Below are positions 51,064 through 60,517 of a stretch of 64,000 nucleotides of DNA, one piece after another. Where the stretch lies: positions 1,788,001 through 1,852,000 of the forward strand of contig NZ_CP018061.1 in assembly GCF_002813755.1 (NCBI RefSeq). The letters run 5' to 3'. This DNA comes from Enterococcus mundtii (lineage in GTDB: Bacteria > Bacillota > Bacilli > Lactobacillales > Enterococcaceae). The notes below the pieces were generated by a model. It was not told the DNA's origin and ran no database searches. It saw only the letters and a list, made by a program, of their open reading frames with translations. Each line of letters begins with the position of its first letter. Position 1 is the first letter of the stretch. The position numbers and the translations under genes are program-made.

Positions 51064-51549
51064 TTAAATTTTGATATCGACAAATGTTGCATTGGTCAAC
51101 TCAGCGATTGCTTCTGGAGCAAGTTCCATTTGAAGTCCGCGTTTTCCAGCAGAGATAATGATCTGGTCATATTCTTTTGCCTGTTCTTCAATAAATGTTG
51201 GGAATAATTTTTTCATACCAATTGGCGAACAGCCACCTCGAATATATCCGGTCGTTTTTTCCAAGTCCTTGAGATGGAGCATTTCTACTTTTTTATTGCC
51301 GGAGACTTTTGCTAGTTTTTTTAAATCAAGTTCAGTGCTTCCTGGAATAACGGCAACGATCGGACCTGTGTTATTCCCCACTGCTACTAATGTTTTAAAA
51401 ATTCGTGATTCACTTCCTGGCAACTGAGCAGCAACGGATGAGGCACTGATATGTGCTTCATCCCAAGCATATTCATGTTCTGTATAAGCAATCTTTTTTT
51501 GTTCTACCATACGGATAGCATTAGTTTTTACTGGTTTCTTCTTTGCCAA
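51064..51549 (-). CDS. ybaK: Cys-tRNA(Pro)/Cys-tRNA(Cys) deacylase, YbaK/EbsC family
   Basis: About 161 residues: VEMLHLKDLEKTTGYIRGG then CSPIGMKKL, the conserved YbaK core; the Lys in the SGNKKVEM segment is catalytic in relatives. Removes mischarged Cys (or other amino acids) from tRNA. In E. faecalis the homologue is EbsC. The TTG at 51549 (MAKKKPVKTN) fits family starts; the GTG at 51558 is an alternative. Last gene of a three-gene operon. Confidence 0.92.
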   Translation of the reverse strand: MAKKKPVKTNAIRMVEQKKIAYTEHEYAWDEAHISASSVAAQLPGSESRIFKTLVAVGNNTGPIVAVIPGSTELDLKKLAKVSGNKKVEMLHLKDLEKTTGYIRGGCSPIGMKKLFPTFIEEQAKEYDQIIISAGKRGLQMELAPEAIAELTNATFVDIKI

Positions 51550-51569
51550 AATCTTCACCTTCGTCTAGC

Positions 51570-52325
51570 TTAATTTTCATTGAGTAAACTAATGATTTGT
51601 TTTAATTCTTTAACTGGTAATTGGCCAGGTGCAGAAGCTCGTGTCGCATCTAACGCACCGAAAGTGATGGCTGAACCTGTCACGTTGCCTGCTAGTCGAG
51701 AGACCATGCCAAGCTCACCCATTGACATAGTGACTAGAGGCATTGACACAAACGCATGAGCGCGACGAGTCAATTCCATCATCCGCAAAACATCACGTTC
51801 ATTATTTGGCATCACAGCAATTTTGCCAATACTTGCACCAAAATGTTCCATCATATTCAAACGATACAGCAAGACCGGATCTGCTGGTGTTTCTTTAAAA
51901 TCGTGACTACTGATGACCAGTGGGATCTGGCGGCGGTGGATATCATGGAGCAGATCCTTTTCCATACTTTCGATTTTGAACAACTCAATATCTAGCATTT
52001 CCACTAATTCTGTGTCGATCAAAAATTTATACAGATCGTGGTAGTCTTTGATTGAAATATCTTGCGTTCCACCTTCTTCTAAGGTTCGAAAAGTCAAAAG
52101 CAATGGTAGTCTTTCTAACATTTCATAGATCAGTACTAACGTTTCCTTTAGTTGTTCTTTGTTGAAGACATCATGATAACAATCAAGACGCCATTCAGCT
52201 AAATCAGCACCGGCTTCCCTCGCTAGGATTGCTTCTCTCAGAAGTTCTTCGCGAGTTGTACCTGTCAAGGGCGCACAGACTTTTGGACGTCCAGTACCAA
52301 ATCTTACTCCTTTTACTTGAAACAT
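51570..52325 (-). CDS. aroD: 3-dehydroquinate dehydratase, type I
   Basis: About 251 residues. AEWRLDCYHD holds the conserved Glu, VISSHDF the catalytic His (~H141), and GKIAVMP the Schiff-base Lys (~K168). Third step of the shikimate pathway to aromatic amino acids. The ATG at 52325 is preferred because the GTG at 52334 lies too close to GAGAGGG. Not next to other aro genes; sits in an operon with an RNA methyltransferase. Confidence 0.95.
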   Translation of the reverse strand: MFQVKGVRFGTGRPKVCAPLTGTTREELLREAILAREAGADLAEWRLDCYHDVFNKEQLKETLVLIYEMLERLPLLLTFRTLEEGGTQDISIKDYHDLYKFLIDTELVEMLDIELFKIESMEKDLLHDIHRRQIPLVISSHDFKETPADPVLLYRLNMMEHFGASIGKIAVMPNNERDVLRMMELTRRAHAFVSMPLVTMSMGELGMVSRLAGNVTGSAITFGALDATRASAPGQLPVKELKQIISLLNEN

Positions 52326-52341
52326 TGACTTCACGCCCTCT

Positions 52342-53511
52342 CTATTTTTTTATTTCATAAACAAATACCTTTAAATAATTTCCTTCTGGGAAAGAATCAA
52401 TGGTTTGAAAATCATCAGGCAAACGATAAACACCGCTGATTTGGTACTCATACTCAGCAGAGATTAGTTCATCTTCGATCATTGCTTGAAATTGATCAAT
52501 CGACACATTGGCTGCATTTGTTGAGGCAATCAGGATTCCTTCATCGGCTAAGATCGACAAGCTATCTTTCACCATTTCACCATAATTTTTGGCTACACGA
52601 AAGACTTTTTTCTTGTTCCGAGCAAAACTTGGAGGGTCCAAAACGATTACATCATAAGAGAAACCTTTACGTTGTGCATATTTAAAGTATTCAAAAACAT
52701 CCATGACGATGATTTTATGGGCATCAGGTGTCAACCCGTTGACCTCAAATTGTTCACGAGTTTTTTTCAAACTTCGTTTTGCTAGATCGACACTTGTCGT
52801 TTCTGTTGCCCCACCCATAGCAGCAGCTACAGAAAAAGCACCGGTATAGCTAAACATATTCAGTACTGATTTCCCTAAAGCTAAGCCATCGATCAATGCT
52901 CCTCTGACTTCTTTTTGGTCAAGGAAAATCCCTGTCATTAGACCTTCATTCAAATAAGTGGCATAAGTCACTCCATTTTCTTGGACAAGTAGTGGTTCTT
53001 TGGCCTCTTCTCCAGTCACATGCTGGCTCTCCGGTAATCGTGTTGTTTCAAAGCGAATTTTTTCGTAGATTCCGACAATTTCAGGATAAGCAGCTTGAAA
53101 AGCTTTTAATAAAACTTCACGAGCCAAATATAAGGTTTCATTGTACCAAGAAAAGACAGCAAAGCTATCGTAGTAGTCAATGATCAAACCACCGATCCCA
53201 TCTCCTTCTCCATTGAACAAACGAAAAGCTGTTGTCTGCTCATCATTAAAATAGCTTGTCCTTTTTTCTTTAGCTGTCAGAAATTTTAGTTCAAAAAATG
53301 ATTGATCAAATGGTTCATCTTTTTGGCTGAGTACCCAACCAATCCCTTTGTTTTGTTTTCCTAAATAGCCTTTTCCTAAAAATTTTCCTTGCTGATCAAT
53401 TAATTCTACCCATTCTGTCGTTTTTTTCATTTGGACTAGATCTTCTTCTTGGATCAATGGATAGCCTTTTAAAAATTTCTTGACTGCTCTTTTTTTTATT
53501 GTTAGTTTCAT
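52342..53511 (-). CDS. 23S rRNA methyltransferase RlmI/YwbD-like
   Basis: 389 residues: an N-terminal PUA-like domain (to ~75), a linker and a C-terminal class I SAM domain with VLNMFSYTGAFSVAAA (SAM loop), EVNGLTPD and VLDPPSFARN (motif IV). Methylates a cytosine of 23S rRNA in relatives. AGGTGAG precedes the ATG. First gene of the operon with aroD and ybaK. Confidence 0.93.
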   Translation of the reverse strand: MKLTIKKRAVKKFLKGYPLIQEEDLVQMKKTTEWVELIDQQGKFLGKGYLGKQNKGIGWVLSQKDEPFDQSFFELKFLTAKEKRTSYFNDEQTTAFRLFNGEGDGIGGLIIDYYDSFAVFSWYNETLYLAREVLLKAFQAAYPEIVGIYEKIRFETTRLPESQHVTGEEAKEPLLVQENGVTYATYLNEGLMTGIFLDQKEVRGALIDGLALGKSVLNMFSYTGAFSVAAAMGGATETTSVDLAKRSLKKTREQFEVNGLTPDAHKIIVMDVFEYFKYAQRKGFSYDVIVLDPPSFARNKKKVFRVAKNYGEMVKDSLSILADEGILIASTNAANVSIDQFQAMIEDELISAEYEYQISGVYRLPDDFQTIDSFPEGNYLKVFVYEIKK

Positions 53512-53842
53512 TGGCTCACCTGCTTTTTCATTCTCCCTTTTAGTATAACAAAAAACACGCTTCTTGTCTTAGAGATTCCTTGTCTTGTAGGTAGTTTTCC
53601 TTAGAAAAAAGCTAAAATAAAAACTCCTTATCTCCCACTAAAACTAAATACACAGTGTTCCGAAAGTAGCTCCTTCAGAAAACATTTTGAAAAAACGACA
53701 ATTTGAAGAAGGATTTCCGATTTTTCATCATGATTTTTCAGTGCTGAGCACTTCTGTCTCCCTCTTCATGTGTAGATTTTTGTACAAAACTTAGCGATCT
53801 TAAAGAAAATCTTAATCTATCAAGCTTGATTTGTACTTTCAA
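53512..53842. other. Intergenic region before the LTA synthase gene
   Basis: 330 bp between divergent genes. No gene; a promoter for the left gene was not identified confidently. Confidence 0.5.
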
Positions 53843-53871
53843 TTGACACTATTTTGGTCTACTAGTAAAAT
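53843..53871 (+). promoter_or_regulatory. Promoter of the LTA synthase gene
   Basis: TTGACA (53843-53848), 17 bases, TAAAAT (53866-53871). The start at about 53879 gives a leader of ~70 nt before the TTG start. Confidence 0.8.
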
Positions 53872-53947
53872 GGTTAGGAGTATGTGAGTCGTGAGTATGT
53901 TTCATGTCACTCTTTTTTTATGTAAGAGTGCAGAAAGGAAGATTAAT

Positions 53948-56095
53948 TTGAAAATAAAAACACCCGCTTTTTTAAATAAAAGGCTCGGATTTTTTTCTTT
54001 ACTAGCAGTTTTGTTATGGGTCAAAACGATTGCTACTTATCTATTTGATTTCCATTTAGGGATTGAAAGTGGCATCCAATATTTTATCTTGTTCATCAAC
54101 CCGATCGCAACGACTATCCTTCTTTTAGGGATTGCCTTATATGTTAGACGAACGAAAGCAGCGTATATCACGATGCTTGTCATCTATTTCTTGTTGACCT
54201 TGCTCTTATTTTCTAACATCATCTATTATCGTGAGTTCACTGATTTTATTACGATCAACGCGATCCTAGGCGCCGGAAAAGTCGCAAGTGGTTTAGGCGA
54301 AAGTGCCTTACGGTTATTCCGTCCTTATGATGTCCTTTATTGGATCGATATCATTTTGATCGTCGGACTTTTAGCAACGAAAAAAATCAAAATGGACACA
54401 CGTCCTGTACGCGCTCGAATGGCGTTTGCTTTTACTACTTTAGCAGTGATGATCTTTTCAGGAAATCTCTTTTTAGCTGAAGCAGATCGTCCAGAGTTAT
54501 TGACACGTACCTTCTCTCGTGATTATTTAGTTAAATATCTTGGACTGAACGCGTTCATGGTGTACGACGGTATCCAAACCTACCAAACAAACCAAGTACG
54601 AGCTGAAGCAAGTCCAAATGATATGAAAGAAGTAGCGACTTACGTCAAAGAACATTATGCTCAACCAAACCAAGATCTCTACGGATTAGCTGAAGGTAAG
54701 AATGTCATCTACATCCATTTAGAAAGCCTACAACAATTTGTGATCGATTATAAACTGAAAGACGAAAATGGCGTAGAACATGAAGTAACGCCTTTCTTGA
54801 ATAGTTTGTTCCACAGTAATGAAACATTTAGTTTTGACAACTTCTTCCATCAAGTAAAAGCTGGTAAAACAAGTGATGCAGAAACATTGATGGAAAATTC
54901 ATTATTCGGGTTGAACCAAGGGTCCCTATTTACTCAACTTGGTGGTAAAAATACTTTCCAAGCGGCACCAAATATTTTAAAACAAACAAAAGGGTACACC
55001 AGTGCAGCATTCCATGGGAATGCTGGTACATTCTGGAACCGTAACGAAACTTATAAGAGTTTTGGGTATGATTACTTCTTTGATGCTTCATACTATGACG
55101 TGAATGACGATAACTCATTCCAATACGGTTTACATGACAAACCTTTCTTTGAACAATCCGTCCAATATTTAGAACGGATGCAACAACCTTTCTATTCAAA
55201 ATTCATTGCTGTATCGAATCACTTCCCTTATTCAAAATTCACGAATGAGGAAGCTGGATTCCCAGTAGCAAATACGAACGATGAAACAATCAATGGTTAC
55301 TTTGCGACAGCTAACTATTTAGACACAGCGGTAGAAGAATTCTTCAACTATTTAAAAGCAAGTGGCTTGTATGAAAACTCAGTCATCGTCTTATACGGTG
55401 ACCACTATGGGATCTCTAATACAAGAAACAGATCTTTAGCTGAATTAGTTGGTAAAACAAGTTCGACCTGGACAAATTTTGACAATGCAGCGATGCAACG
55501 CGTGCCATATATGATCCATATCCCTGGACAAACAAAAGGCGGAATCAATCATACGTATGGTGGCCAAGTCGATGCTTTACCAACATTGCTTCATTTGTTA
55601 GGTGTTGATTCAAAAAATTATATCCAATTAGGACAAGATCTCTTCTCACCTGATAATAACCAGTTAGTTGCTTTCCGTGATGGTGACTTTGTTTCACCTA
55701 AGTACACCTATTATGGTGGAGCTGTCTACGATACCCAAACAGGTGAAGTCCTATCCGATATGACTGAAGAACAACAAGCAGAAGTTACTGCCTTACGTGA
55801 AGCAGTCAGCAAGCAACTCGCTGTTTCAGACCAGATCAATAATGGCGATCTACTTCGTTTCTATACAGAAAGTGGTTTAGAACCACTTGATACTTCTAAG
55901 TTTGATTACAAAAATGGCTTGCAACATCTAAATGATGCCGAGCGTTCACTTGGTGACAAATCAACAAGCGTCTTCAGTGAGAACAACAATCAAACGACAC
56001 AAAATCTTTACGAAACAAAAACTTTCCAAGATATCCATGGTATTCCTACCGAGGAACCTACGGATAGTGAAGATTCAGTGGAAAACAACGAATGA
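53948..56095 (+). CDS. Lipoteichoic acid synthase (LtaS family)
   Basis: About 715 residues. Five transmembrane helices in the first ~200 residues, then an extracellular sulfatase-like domain: IYIHLESLQQF (metal Glu), AGKTSDAETL with the catalytic Thr (T308), GNAGTFWNR and LYGDHYGIS. It polymerises glycerol-phosphate from phosphatidylglycerol onto the lipid anchor. TTG start with AGAAAGGAAG before it; the ATG at 53891 lacks a good site. The C-terminus is acidic (EEPTDSEDSVENNE). Some enterococci have two such genes; which paralogue this is cannot be told here. Confidence 0.93.
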   Translation: MKIKTPAFLNKRLGFFSLLAVLLWVKTIATYLFDFHLGIESGIQYFILFINPIATTILLLGIALYVRRTKAAYITMLVIYFLLTLLLFSNIIYYREFTDFITINAILGAGKVASGLGESALRLFRPYDVLYWIDIILIVGLLATKKIKMDTRPVRARMAFAFTTLAVMIFSGNLFLAEADRPELLTRTFSRDYLVKYLGLNAFMVYDGIQTYQTNQVRAEASPNDMKEVATYVKEHYAQPNQDLYGLAEGKNVIYIHLESLQQFVIDYKLKDENGVEHEVTPFLNSLFHSNETFSFDNFFHQVKAGKTSDAETLMENSLFGLNQGSLFTQLGGKNTFQAAPNILKQTKGYTSAAFHGNAGTFWNRNETYKSFGYDYFFDASYYDVNDDNSFQYGLHDKPFFEQSVQYLERMQQPFYSKFIAVSNHFPYSKFTNEEAGFPVANTNDETINGYFATANYLDTAVEEFFNYLKASGLYENSVIVLYGDHYGISNTRNRSLAELVGKTSSTWTNFDNAAMQRVPYMIHIPGQTKGGINHTYGGQVDALPTLLHLLGVDSKNYIQLGQDLFSPDNNQLVAFRDGDFVSPKYTYYGGAVYDTQTGEVLSDMTEEQQAEVTALREAVSKQLAVSDQINNGDLLRFYTESGLEPLDTSKFDYKNGLQHLNDAERSLGDKSTSVFSENNNQTTQNLYETKTFQDIHGIPTEEPTDSEDSVENNE

Positions 56096-56138
56096 ACAAC
56101 GTGACAACAAGTAGCTAATGTCATCACTCAACGAACAG

Positions 56139-56172
56139 CACTCGAGGAAATCCTTTCTTCGAGTGTTTTTTT
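56139..56172 (+). terminator. Terminator of the LTA synthase gene
   Basis: CACTCGA ... TCGAGTG followed by seven Ts. Confidence 0.85.
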
Positions 56173-56560
56173 GATTTAAAAACTAGATATAAATAGATTT
56201 GCTTATTCCTACTCAGTGATTTTTTTCTTACCAGCATCTTACCAGCAATATTGAAGGAGCAAAGAGATGCTACTAACCATATTCGATACACCTCTGTCTT
56301 CTCATACATACTCTAAGTCTGAAACGATTAAAATTCCAGATAAATCATTTCATTCTTGGCGACTCATTGCTCGTTCATTGATCTTGACATGGATATGAGT
56401 TTTAGCACTGGATCTCATAGTACGACCAAAGGAATAGCAGCACTAAAGAAGTTTTTTTACGCCTTCATGTTCCCTTCGCTTGTCCTACTTGATCAGCCTT
56501 CCTTTATTTCGGTTTTTCACTAAATGATTTTCATACTTTATTCATATTCATTTTTTATAC
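56173..56560. other. Intergenic region without a clear gene
   Basis: About 390 bp. A short minus-strand frame exists but has no ribosome site or family resemblance. Two nearby CTTACCAGCA-like repeats (around 56228-56249) are the only feature seen. Confidence 0.5.
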
Positions 56561-56579
56561 TATTCTTGAGGTGAAAAGT

Positions 56580-57308
56580 ATGAATATGATCCGTTATTCT
56601 ACCGCACGATTACTTTATTACAAAAAACAAACATTTCTATATACTTTGTTTTCAAGCTTTTCTGCTTTTCTATTATTGATCAGCTTTAACTTATATAATC
56701 TACAAACCACTTTACACAAACAAATCCAAGATCGGGTGTTGATATTTGATGCTTCTGATGTCAAAGAGAACTTGCCTTCATCAGAAACGCTTCAACAAGC
56801 CTATCTGGTTGTGATCAGTTGCATACTGGCACTGTTTGCCTTGTGTTTCTTTTTTTTCTTTTTACTCTCACTCTATCGTCATCGTATGGAAATCATCAAT
56901 TGGCGATTAGCGGGTCTTTCCAAACCAAAAATGTTCTTTTTTGTTTTTTGGCAATCCTTGATTCCATTAGTCCTGAGTTGTCTTGGCGTTCTTTTGATCG
57001 TTTTTGCTTTCCAAAATGGCTATCAAGCTTTACTCCAAAAAATCAATTTGGCTCTATTAGATTTCTTCGAACTACCGAATTTACCAAGTGTCTTTTCATC
57101 TGGAAATGGTTTATCGATCTCGATTGACCAAAATAGTTTTTTTATGATCGACTTTTTTAGCGATAACTTTTTAGTAGATACCTTAAAAGGGATCGGACAG
57201 ACGATCATTTGTTTAGTTAGTATTAGCACATTACTTAGTACGTGTCTTTTCATGATTTCAAATCGACTTTTAAAAAGAAAGAAGCTGATCATTGATGAAC
57301 CAACATGA
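56580..57308 (+). CDS. FtsX-like permease, small
   Basis: About 242 residues, against ~295 for true FtsX. Four transmembrane helices: one near residue 25, two around 80 and 130, one near 205, with a short extracellular loop and an FtsX-type fold. GAGGTG lies six bases before the ATG at 56580. Overlaps the following ATPase-like gene by 14 bases, so the two are a pair. The family's true role here is unclear. Confidence 0.75.
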   Translation: MNMIRYSTARLLYYKKQTFLYTLFSSFSAFLLLISFNLYNLQTTLHKQIQDRVLIFDASDVKENLPSSETLQQAYLVVISCILALFALCFFFFFLLSLYRHRMEIINWRLAGLSKPKMFFFVFWQSLIPLVLSCLGVLLIVFAFQNGYQALLQKINLALLDFFELPNLPSVFSSGNGLSISIDQNSFFMIDFFSDNFLVDTLKGIGQTIICLVSISTLLSTCLFMISNRLLKRKKLIIDEPT

Positions 57309-57807
57309 TTCACTGATATCATTTAGCGGTTTTACCGTTCTGATCGGTTCGAAAGCCGAACAACAGGTGATTTTCACAGAGATCAAAGCACAACTCCTTG
57401 CTTCAGAACGAACAGATCTGATGATCGTTCAAAAAAATTGGCCGTTCTTTCCTTACCTTAATTTAAAAGAACAAGTATTTTTGGACATCCCCGAAAAACA
57501 AAAAAAAGCCAAACAGGAACAAGCGCAAGCTAAGCTAATGATTGATTCCTCGTTGCTCAAGAAATCAGTAAGTGAATTGAGCACGTTTGAAAGAATCAAA
57601 TTACAACTGATGCATGCGATCCTTGCCGATAAAAATAAACTGATCATTGAAGACCCTATCGATGATTTGTCCATTATCGAAATTCAAGAACTTTTGACAA
57701 ATCTTTGCGATTTAGTCAACGATCATTCTTTTTCGATCTTATTGTTGACGCATGATCTTTCCATTGCCGAAAGTCCCTATGTCACTGATTGTAAAGAAGC
57801 GAGTTGA
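57295..57807 (+). CDS. Degenerate ABC ATPase-like protein lacking Walker A
   Basis: About 170 residues. Aligning by eye to FtsE-type ATPases, the P-loop position reads LIGSKAEQQVIF, without Gly-Lys-Ser/Thr; the signature is reduced to SELSTFERIKLQ, but KLIIEDPIDDL (Walker B-like) and LLLTHDLS (switch His) remain. It therefore probably cannot bind ATP normally. Paired with the FtsX-like gene; it could be a regulatory or structural partner, or a decaying gene. Confidence 0.7.
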   Translation: MNQHDSLISFSGFTVLIGSKAEQQVIFTEIKAQLLASERTDLMIVQKNWPFFPYLNLKEQVFLDIPEKQKKAKQEQAQAKLMIDSSLLKKSVSELSTFERIKLQLMHAILADKNKLIIEDPIDDLSIIEIQELLTNLCDLVNDHSFSILLLTHDLSIAESPYVTDCKEAS

Positions 57808-57831
57808 CTTGTGCTTGTTGCTCTCCATCAA

Positions 57832-57875
57832 AAAAACCGTTAAAACAAGAGAAACGTCTTGTTTTAACGGTTTTT
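57832..57875. terminator. Bidirectional terminator between convergent operons
   Basis: AAAAACCGTTAAAACAAGA/TCTTGTTTTAACGGTTTTT, a 19-bp perfect stem with a tight loop. Confidence 0.9.
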
Positions 57876-57885
57876 GATTTAGTTA

Positions 57886-59328
57886 TCATTCGATTTCAAC
57901 ATCTGGTAATTTTACAGTAAATGTTGTTCCTTTTCCTAATTCGCTTGTTACGTCGAGTTTTCCTTTGTGCAATCGCACTAATTGTTGAACGATCGGTAAC
58001 CCTAAACCGGATTCGCCATATTTTGTATTTTTTCTAGATGGATCAACTTTGTAATAGCGATCCCATATACTTTTCATTTGTTGTTCTGACATACCAATAC
58101 CGGTATCGGTCACTTTGATGATCGTTTCAAGATACCCTTTTTCTAATGTGACTGTGATCGTTCCATTTTCAGTGAATTGGATCGCATTTTGAATAATGTT
58201 GACCATGATCTGTACAAACCGATCATAATCAGCGTATACGTCTAATTGTTCAGGTGCTTCTAAAATCAATTGATTACCCGCAGCTTCTGCTTTTGCTTCC
58301 AATTGGGCGACAATATTTTTTAACGTTTCTGTCCCATCAAATTTTTTGATGACCATGCTGATTTGATTCGTTCTGATTTTTTCATAATCTAAATTCTCAT
58401 TGACTAGACGAATCAAACGTTCGGTTTCATTTTTCATCAGTTTGATGGCATTTTCTCGTTGGTTTTCTGGGATGGCATTATATTCTAAGCCTTCTAACAA
58501 GCCATTGATGGTTGTTAAAGGGGTCCGCATTTCATGGGAAGCATCTGCCATGAATTGTCTGCGCCGATTCTCTTGTTCCTCGATTTCTGCTCGTGATTCT
58601 TTCAGTGAGTTGGTCATCTTATTGAAATCGTCTGCTAATTCGTCAAACTCATCTTTGTCATTTACAGGTAATTGCACATCGAAGTTGCCATTCGTGACTT
58701 CTTTTGTAGCATTTCTCAAACGATTGATCCGTTTGACTTGGAAAGCCGCAAAGGCATAGCTTGCGATGATCGCAATGATACTTGAGAAGATGAAGCCTTT
58801 GAAGAGATTCAAGGTGACTGATCGCACGCTATTGTCGATGTTTCTGGCTGGTTGGCTGACAACTAATCCCCCATAAAACTCATGATTCAAGTTGAAAGGA
58901 ACCAATGCATAGGAAGTGGCTTGATTCTCTCCTGAGATATTTTTATTTGAAGTAAACTTGACTTGGCGACCGCTTCTCAAACTTTCCCATTGATCGGCTG
59001 TAATCGTAAAATTCAAGTAAACCCCAGCCGTTGGATAGATCACTCGCTCATATTTATCAATAAAGATAAAATTGACATTTTGTTCGGTTAATACTTGTTC
59101 AGTCAGTTCCAACGCATTTTGGAATGCTTGATCCTGATTGAATTGAGGAAACGTATCCGCAAAGGTTTGGGTCGTTTTCTCCACCGACTCGGCATAACCA
59201 AAAAGTTGTTGGTAATTATTTTCTTCGATCGTCTGCTTGGTCAATTGCGTAAAAGAAATACCGACGATCAAGATGATCATGGCGATCATCCCACAAAAAG
59301 CCAGTAATTGTTGGTATAAATAGCGCAT
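57886..59328 (-). CDS. Sensor histidine kinase
   Basis: 480 residues: membrane helices at ~8-28 and ~176-196 with a ~145-residue extracellular sensor between, a HAMP domain (~197-250), the H-box DASHEMRTPLTT (H265), the N-box IIQNAIQF, and DTGIGM and GESGLGLPI in the ATPase. HisKA/OmpR-partner type. The start overlaps the regulator's stop (TGATG). Its signal is unknown. Confidence 0.93.
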   Translation of the reverse strand: MRYLYQQLLAFCGMIAMIILIVGISFTQLTKQTIEENNYQQLFGYAESVEKTTQTFADTFPQFNQDQAFQNALELTEQVLTEQNVNFIFIDKYERVIYPTAGVYLNFTITADQWESLRSGRQVKFTSNKNISGENQATSYALVPFNLNHEFYGGLVVSQPARNIDNSVRSVTLNLFKGFIFSSIIAIIASYAFAAFQVKRINRLRNATKEVTNGNFDVQLPVNDKDEFDELADDFNKMTNSLKESRAEIEEQENRRRQFMADASHEMRTPLTTINGLLEGLEYNAIPENQRENAIKLMKNETERLIRLVNENLDYEKIRTNQISMVIKKFDGTETLKNIVAQLEAKAEAAGNQLILEAPEQLDVYADYDRFVQIMVNIIQNAIQFTENGTITVTLEKGYLETIIKVTDTGIGMSEQQMKSIWDRYYKVDPSRKNTKYGESGLGLPIVQQLVRLHKGKLDVTSELGKGTTFTVKLPDVEIE

Positions 59329-60044
59329 CAGGCAACACCTGAATCATCAAATTTATAGCCTACTCCCCAAACGGTCTGGATCACTTGTGGTCCTACTTTC
59401 TCGATTTTTTGACGCAGTTTTTTGATATGGGCGTCGACGGTTCGTTCATCACCAAAATATTGATAATCCCAAACTAGTTCCAATAACTGTTCTCTTGAAA
59501 ACACTTGTCTTGGTTTTTTTGCTAATGTAAATAAAAGATCAAATTCTTTTGGTGTCAATCCATCGATCGGTTGGTTATTCAAGTAGGCTTCACGCGTTTT
59601 CGTATTCATCTTGAAGTGATCGGTTTGGATGTCAAAATTTTGATCAGATAATGGATTTTCTTCTTTTGTTTCTACCAATTCGCTACGACGGTGTAATGCC
59701 TTCATACGTGCAATCAACGTCAAGGGACTAAAAGGTTTAGTGACATAGTCATCAGCTCCCATTTCTAAACCGATCACTTGATCACTTTCAGAATCTCGGG
59801 CGGTCAACATGATGATTGGTACCGTACTAGAAACTTTTCGGATTTCTCGTCCAACCATCATGCCATCCATTGTCGGAAGATTAAGATCCAACGTGACCAT
59901 ATCCCAATGTTGCGGATTCTCTAAAAACGCATCTAATCCTTCTTTACCGTCATATTTGAAGGTTGCTTCCCATCCTTCATTCAAAAAAAACATCTGCATC
60001 ATTTCAGATACGGATTGATTATCTTCAATCATTAAAATGTTCAT
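59328..60044 (-). CDS. OmpR/PhoB family response regulator
   Basis: About 238 residues from the ATG at 60044, six bases after GGAGGAG. Receiver domain with the acidic pair ED near the start, phospho-acceptor D53 (TLDLNLP), the Thr in LTAR and Lys in TKPF; then a winged-helix output domain with PKEFDLLFTLAK and VWGVGYKF. Works with the kinase encoded after it, possibly on the neighbouring envelope genes. Confidence 0.95.
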   Translation of the reverse strand: MNILMIEDNQSVSEMMQMFFLNEGWEATFKYDGKEGLDAFLENPQHWDMVTLDLNLPTMDGMMVGREIRKVSSTVPIIMLTARDSESDQVIGLEMGADDYVTKPFSPLTLIARMKALHRRSELVETKEENPLSDQNFDIQTDHFKMNTKTREAYLNNQPIDGLTPKEFDLLFTLAKKPRQVFSREQLLELVWDYQYFGDERTVDAHIKKLRQKIEKVGPQVIQTVWGVGYKFDDSGVA

Positions 60045-60375
60045 GCTCGTCTCCTCCATTTATCAAATCGTAAGTTTGTAATTTTTTTTCTGTTAATATA
60101 AAAATCGGCATGATCGGAAACACTAAGAGTAACATTTCAATAATAAAAAAATTGGTATGTCCTGTGATTTTTAATCCGTAGCCGATCAAGGTCATCAATA
60201 ATCCAAAAATCAAGAAATATTTTCCGCTTGTTCGTTGGGCAATCCGCCAATGTTCGTCGGATCTTGTAGCACGTTCTGAATGATAACCATAGAAAGGTAA
60301 ATTACCTTTAGAAGGCAAAATTAAAAATAAGAGCCCTATCAAGGTCAAAAAAAGACCAACTGTTAAAAAAATCAT
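60025..60375 (-). CDS. SdpI/YfhL-like membrane protein
   Basis: About 116 residues from the ATG at 60375 (GGAGAG seven bases upstream). Three or four hydrophobic segments around a conserved loop, YGYHSERATRSDEHWRIAQR, which is close to the SdpI family pattern (GYRTP-x-S-x-x-x-x-x-x-W-x-x-AQ). SdpI gives B. subtilis immunity to the Sdp toxin and also senses it. First gene in an operon with the two-component system, overlapping it by 20 bases. Confidence 0.8.
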   Translation of the reverse strand: MIFLTVGLFLTLIGLLFLILPSKGNLPFYGYHSERATRSDEHWRIAQRTSGKYFLIFGLLMTLIGYGLKITGHTNFFIIEMLLLVFPIMPIFILTEKKLQTYDLINGGDEHEHFND

Positions 60376-60401
60376 GATTTCACTCTCCAATCTCTGTCTA
60401 T

Positions 60402-60430
60402 AGTATACTCTAAAATGGTTGCTGAACCAA
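60402..60430 (-). promoter_or_regulatory. Promoter of the SdpI-like/two-component operon
   Basis: TTGGTT (60425-60430), 17 bases, TATACT (60402-60407), about 27 bases before the first start codon. Confidence 0.65.
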
Positions 60431-60517
60431 TAAGTTCAGTAATTCTTCACGAAACGTTTGTCTTTTGTTCATTCTTTGATAAGATAAAGATATTCAAATG
60501 AAAAAGGAGTTTTATTT

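Noticed and set aside
56124..56309. 61-codon minus-strand frame, considered as integrase remnant because of nearby GGTAAG repeats
   Set aside because: No integrase motifs (R-H-R-Y) or resemblance can be seen; the repeats are too short.
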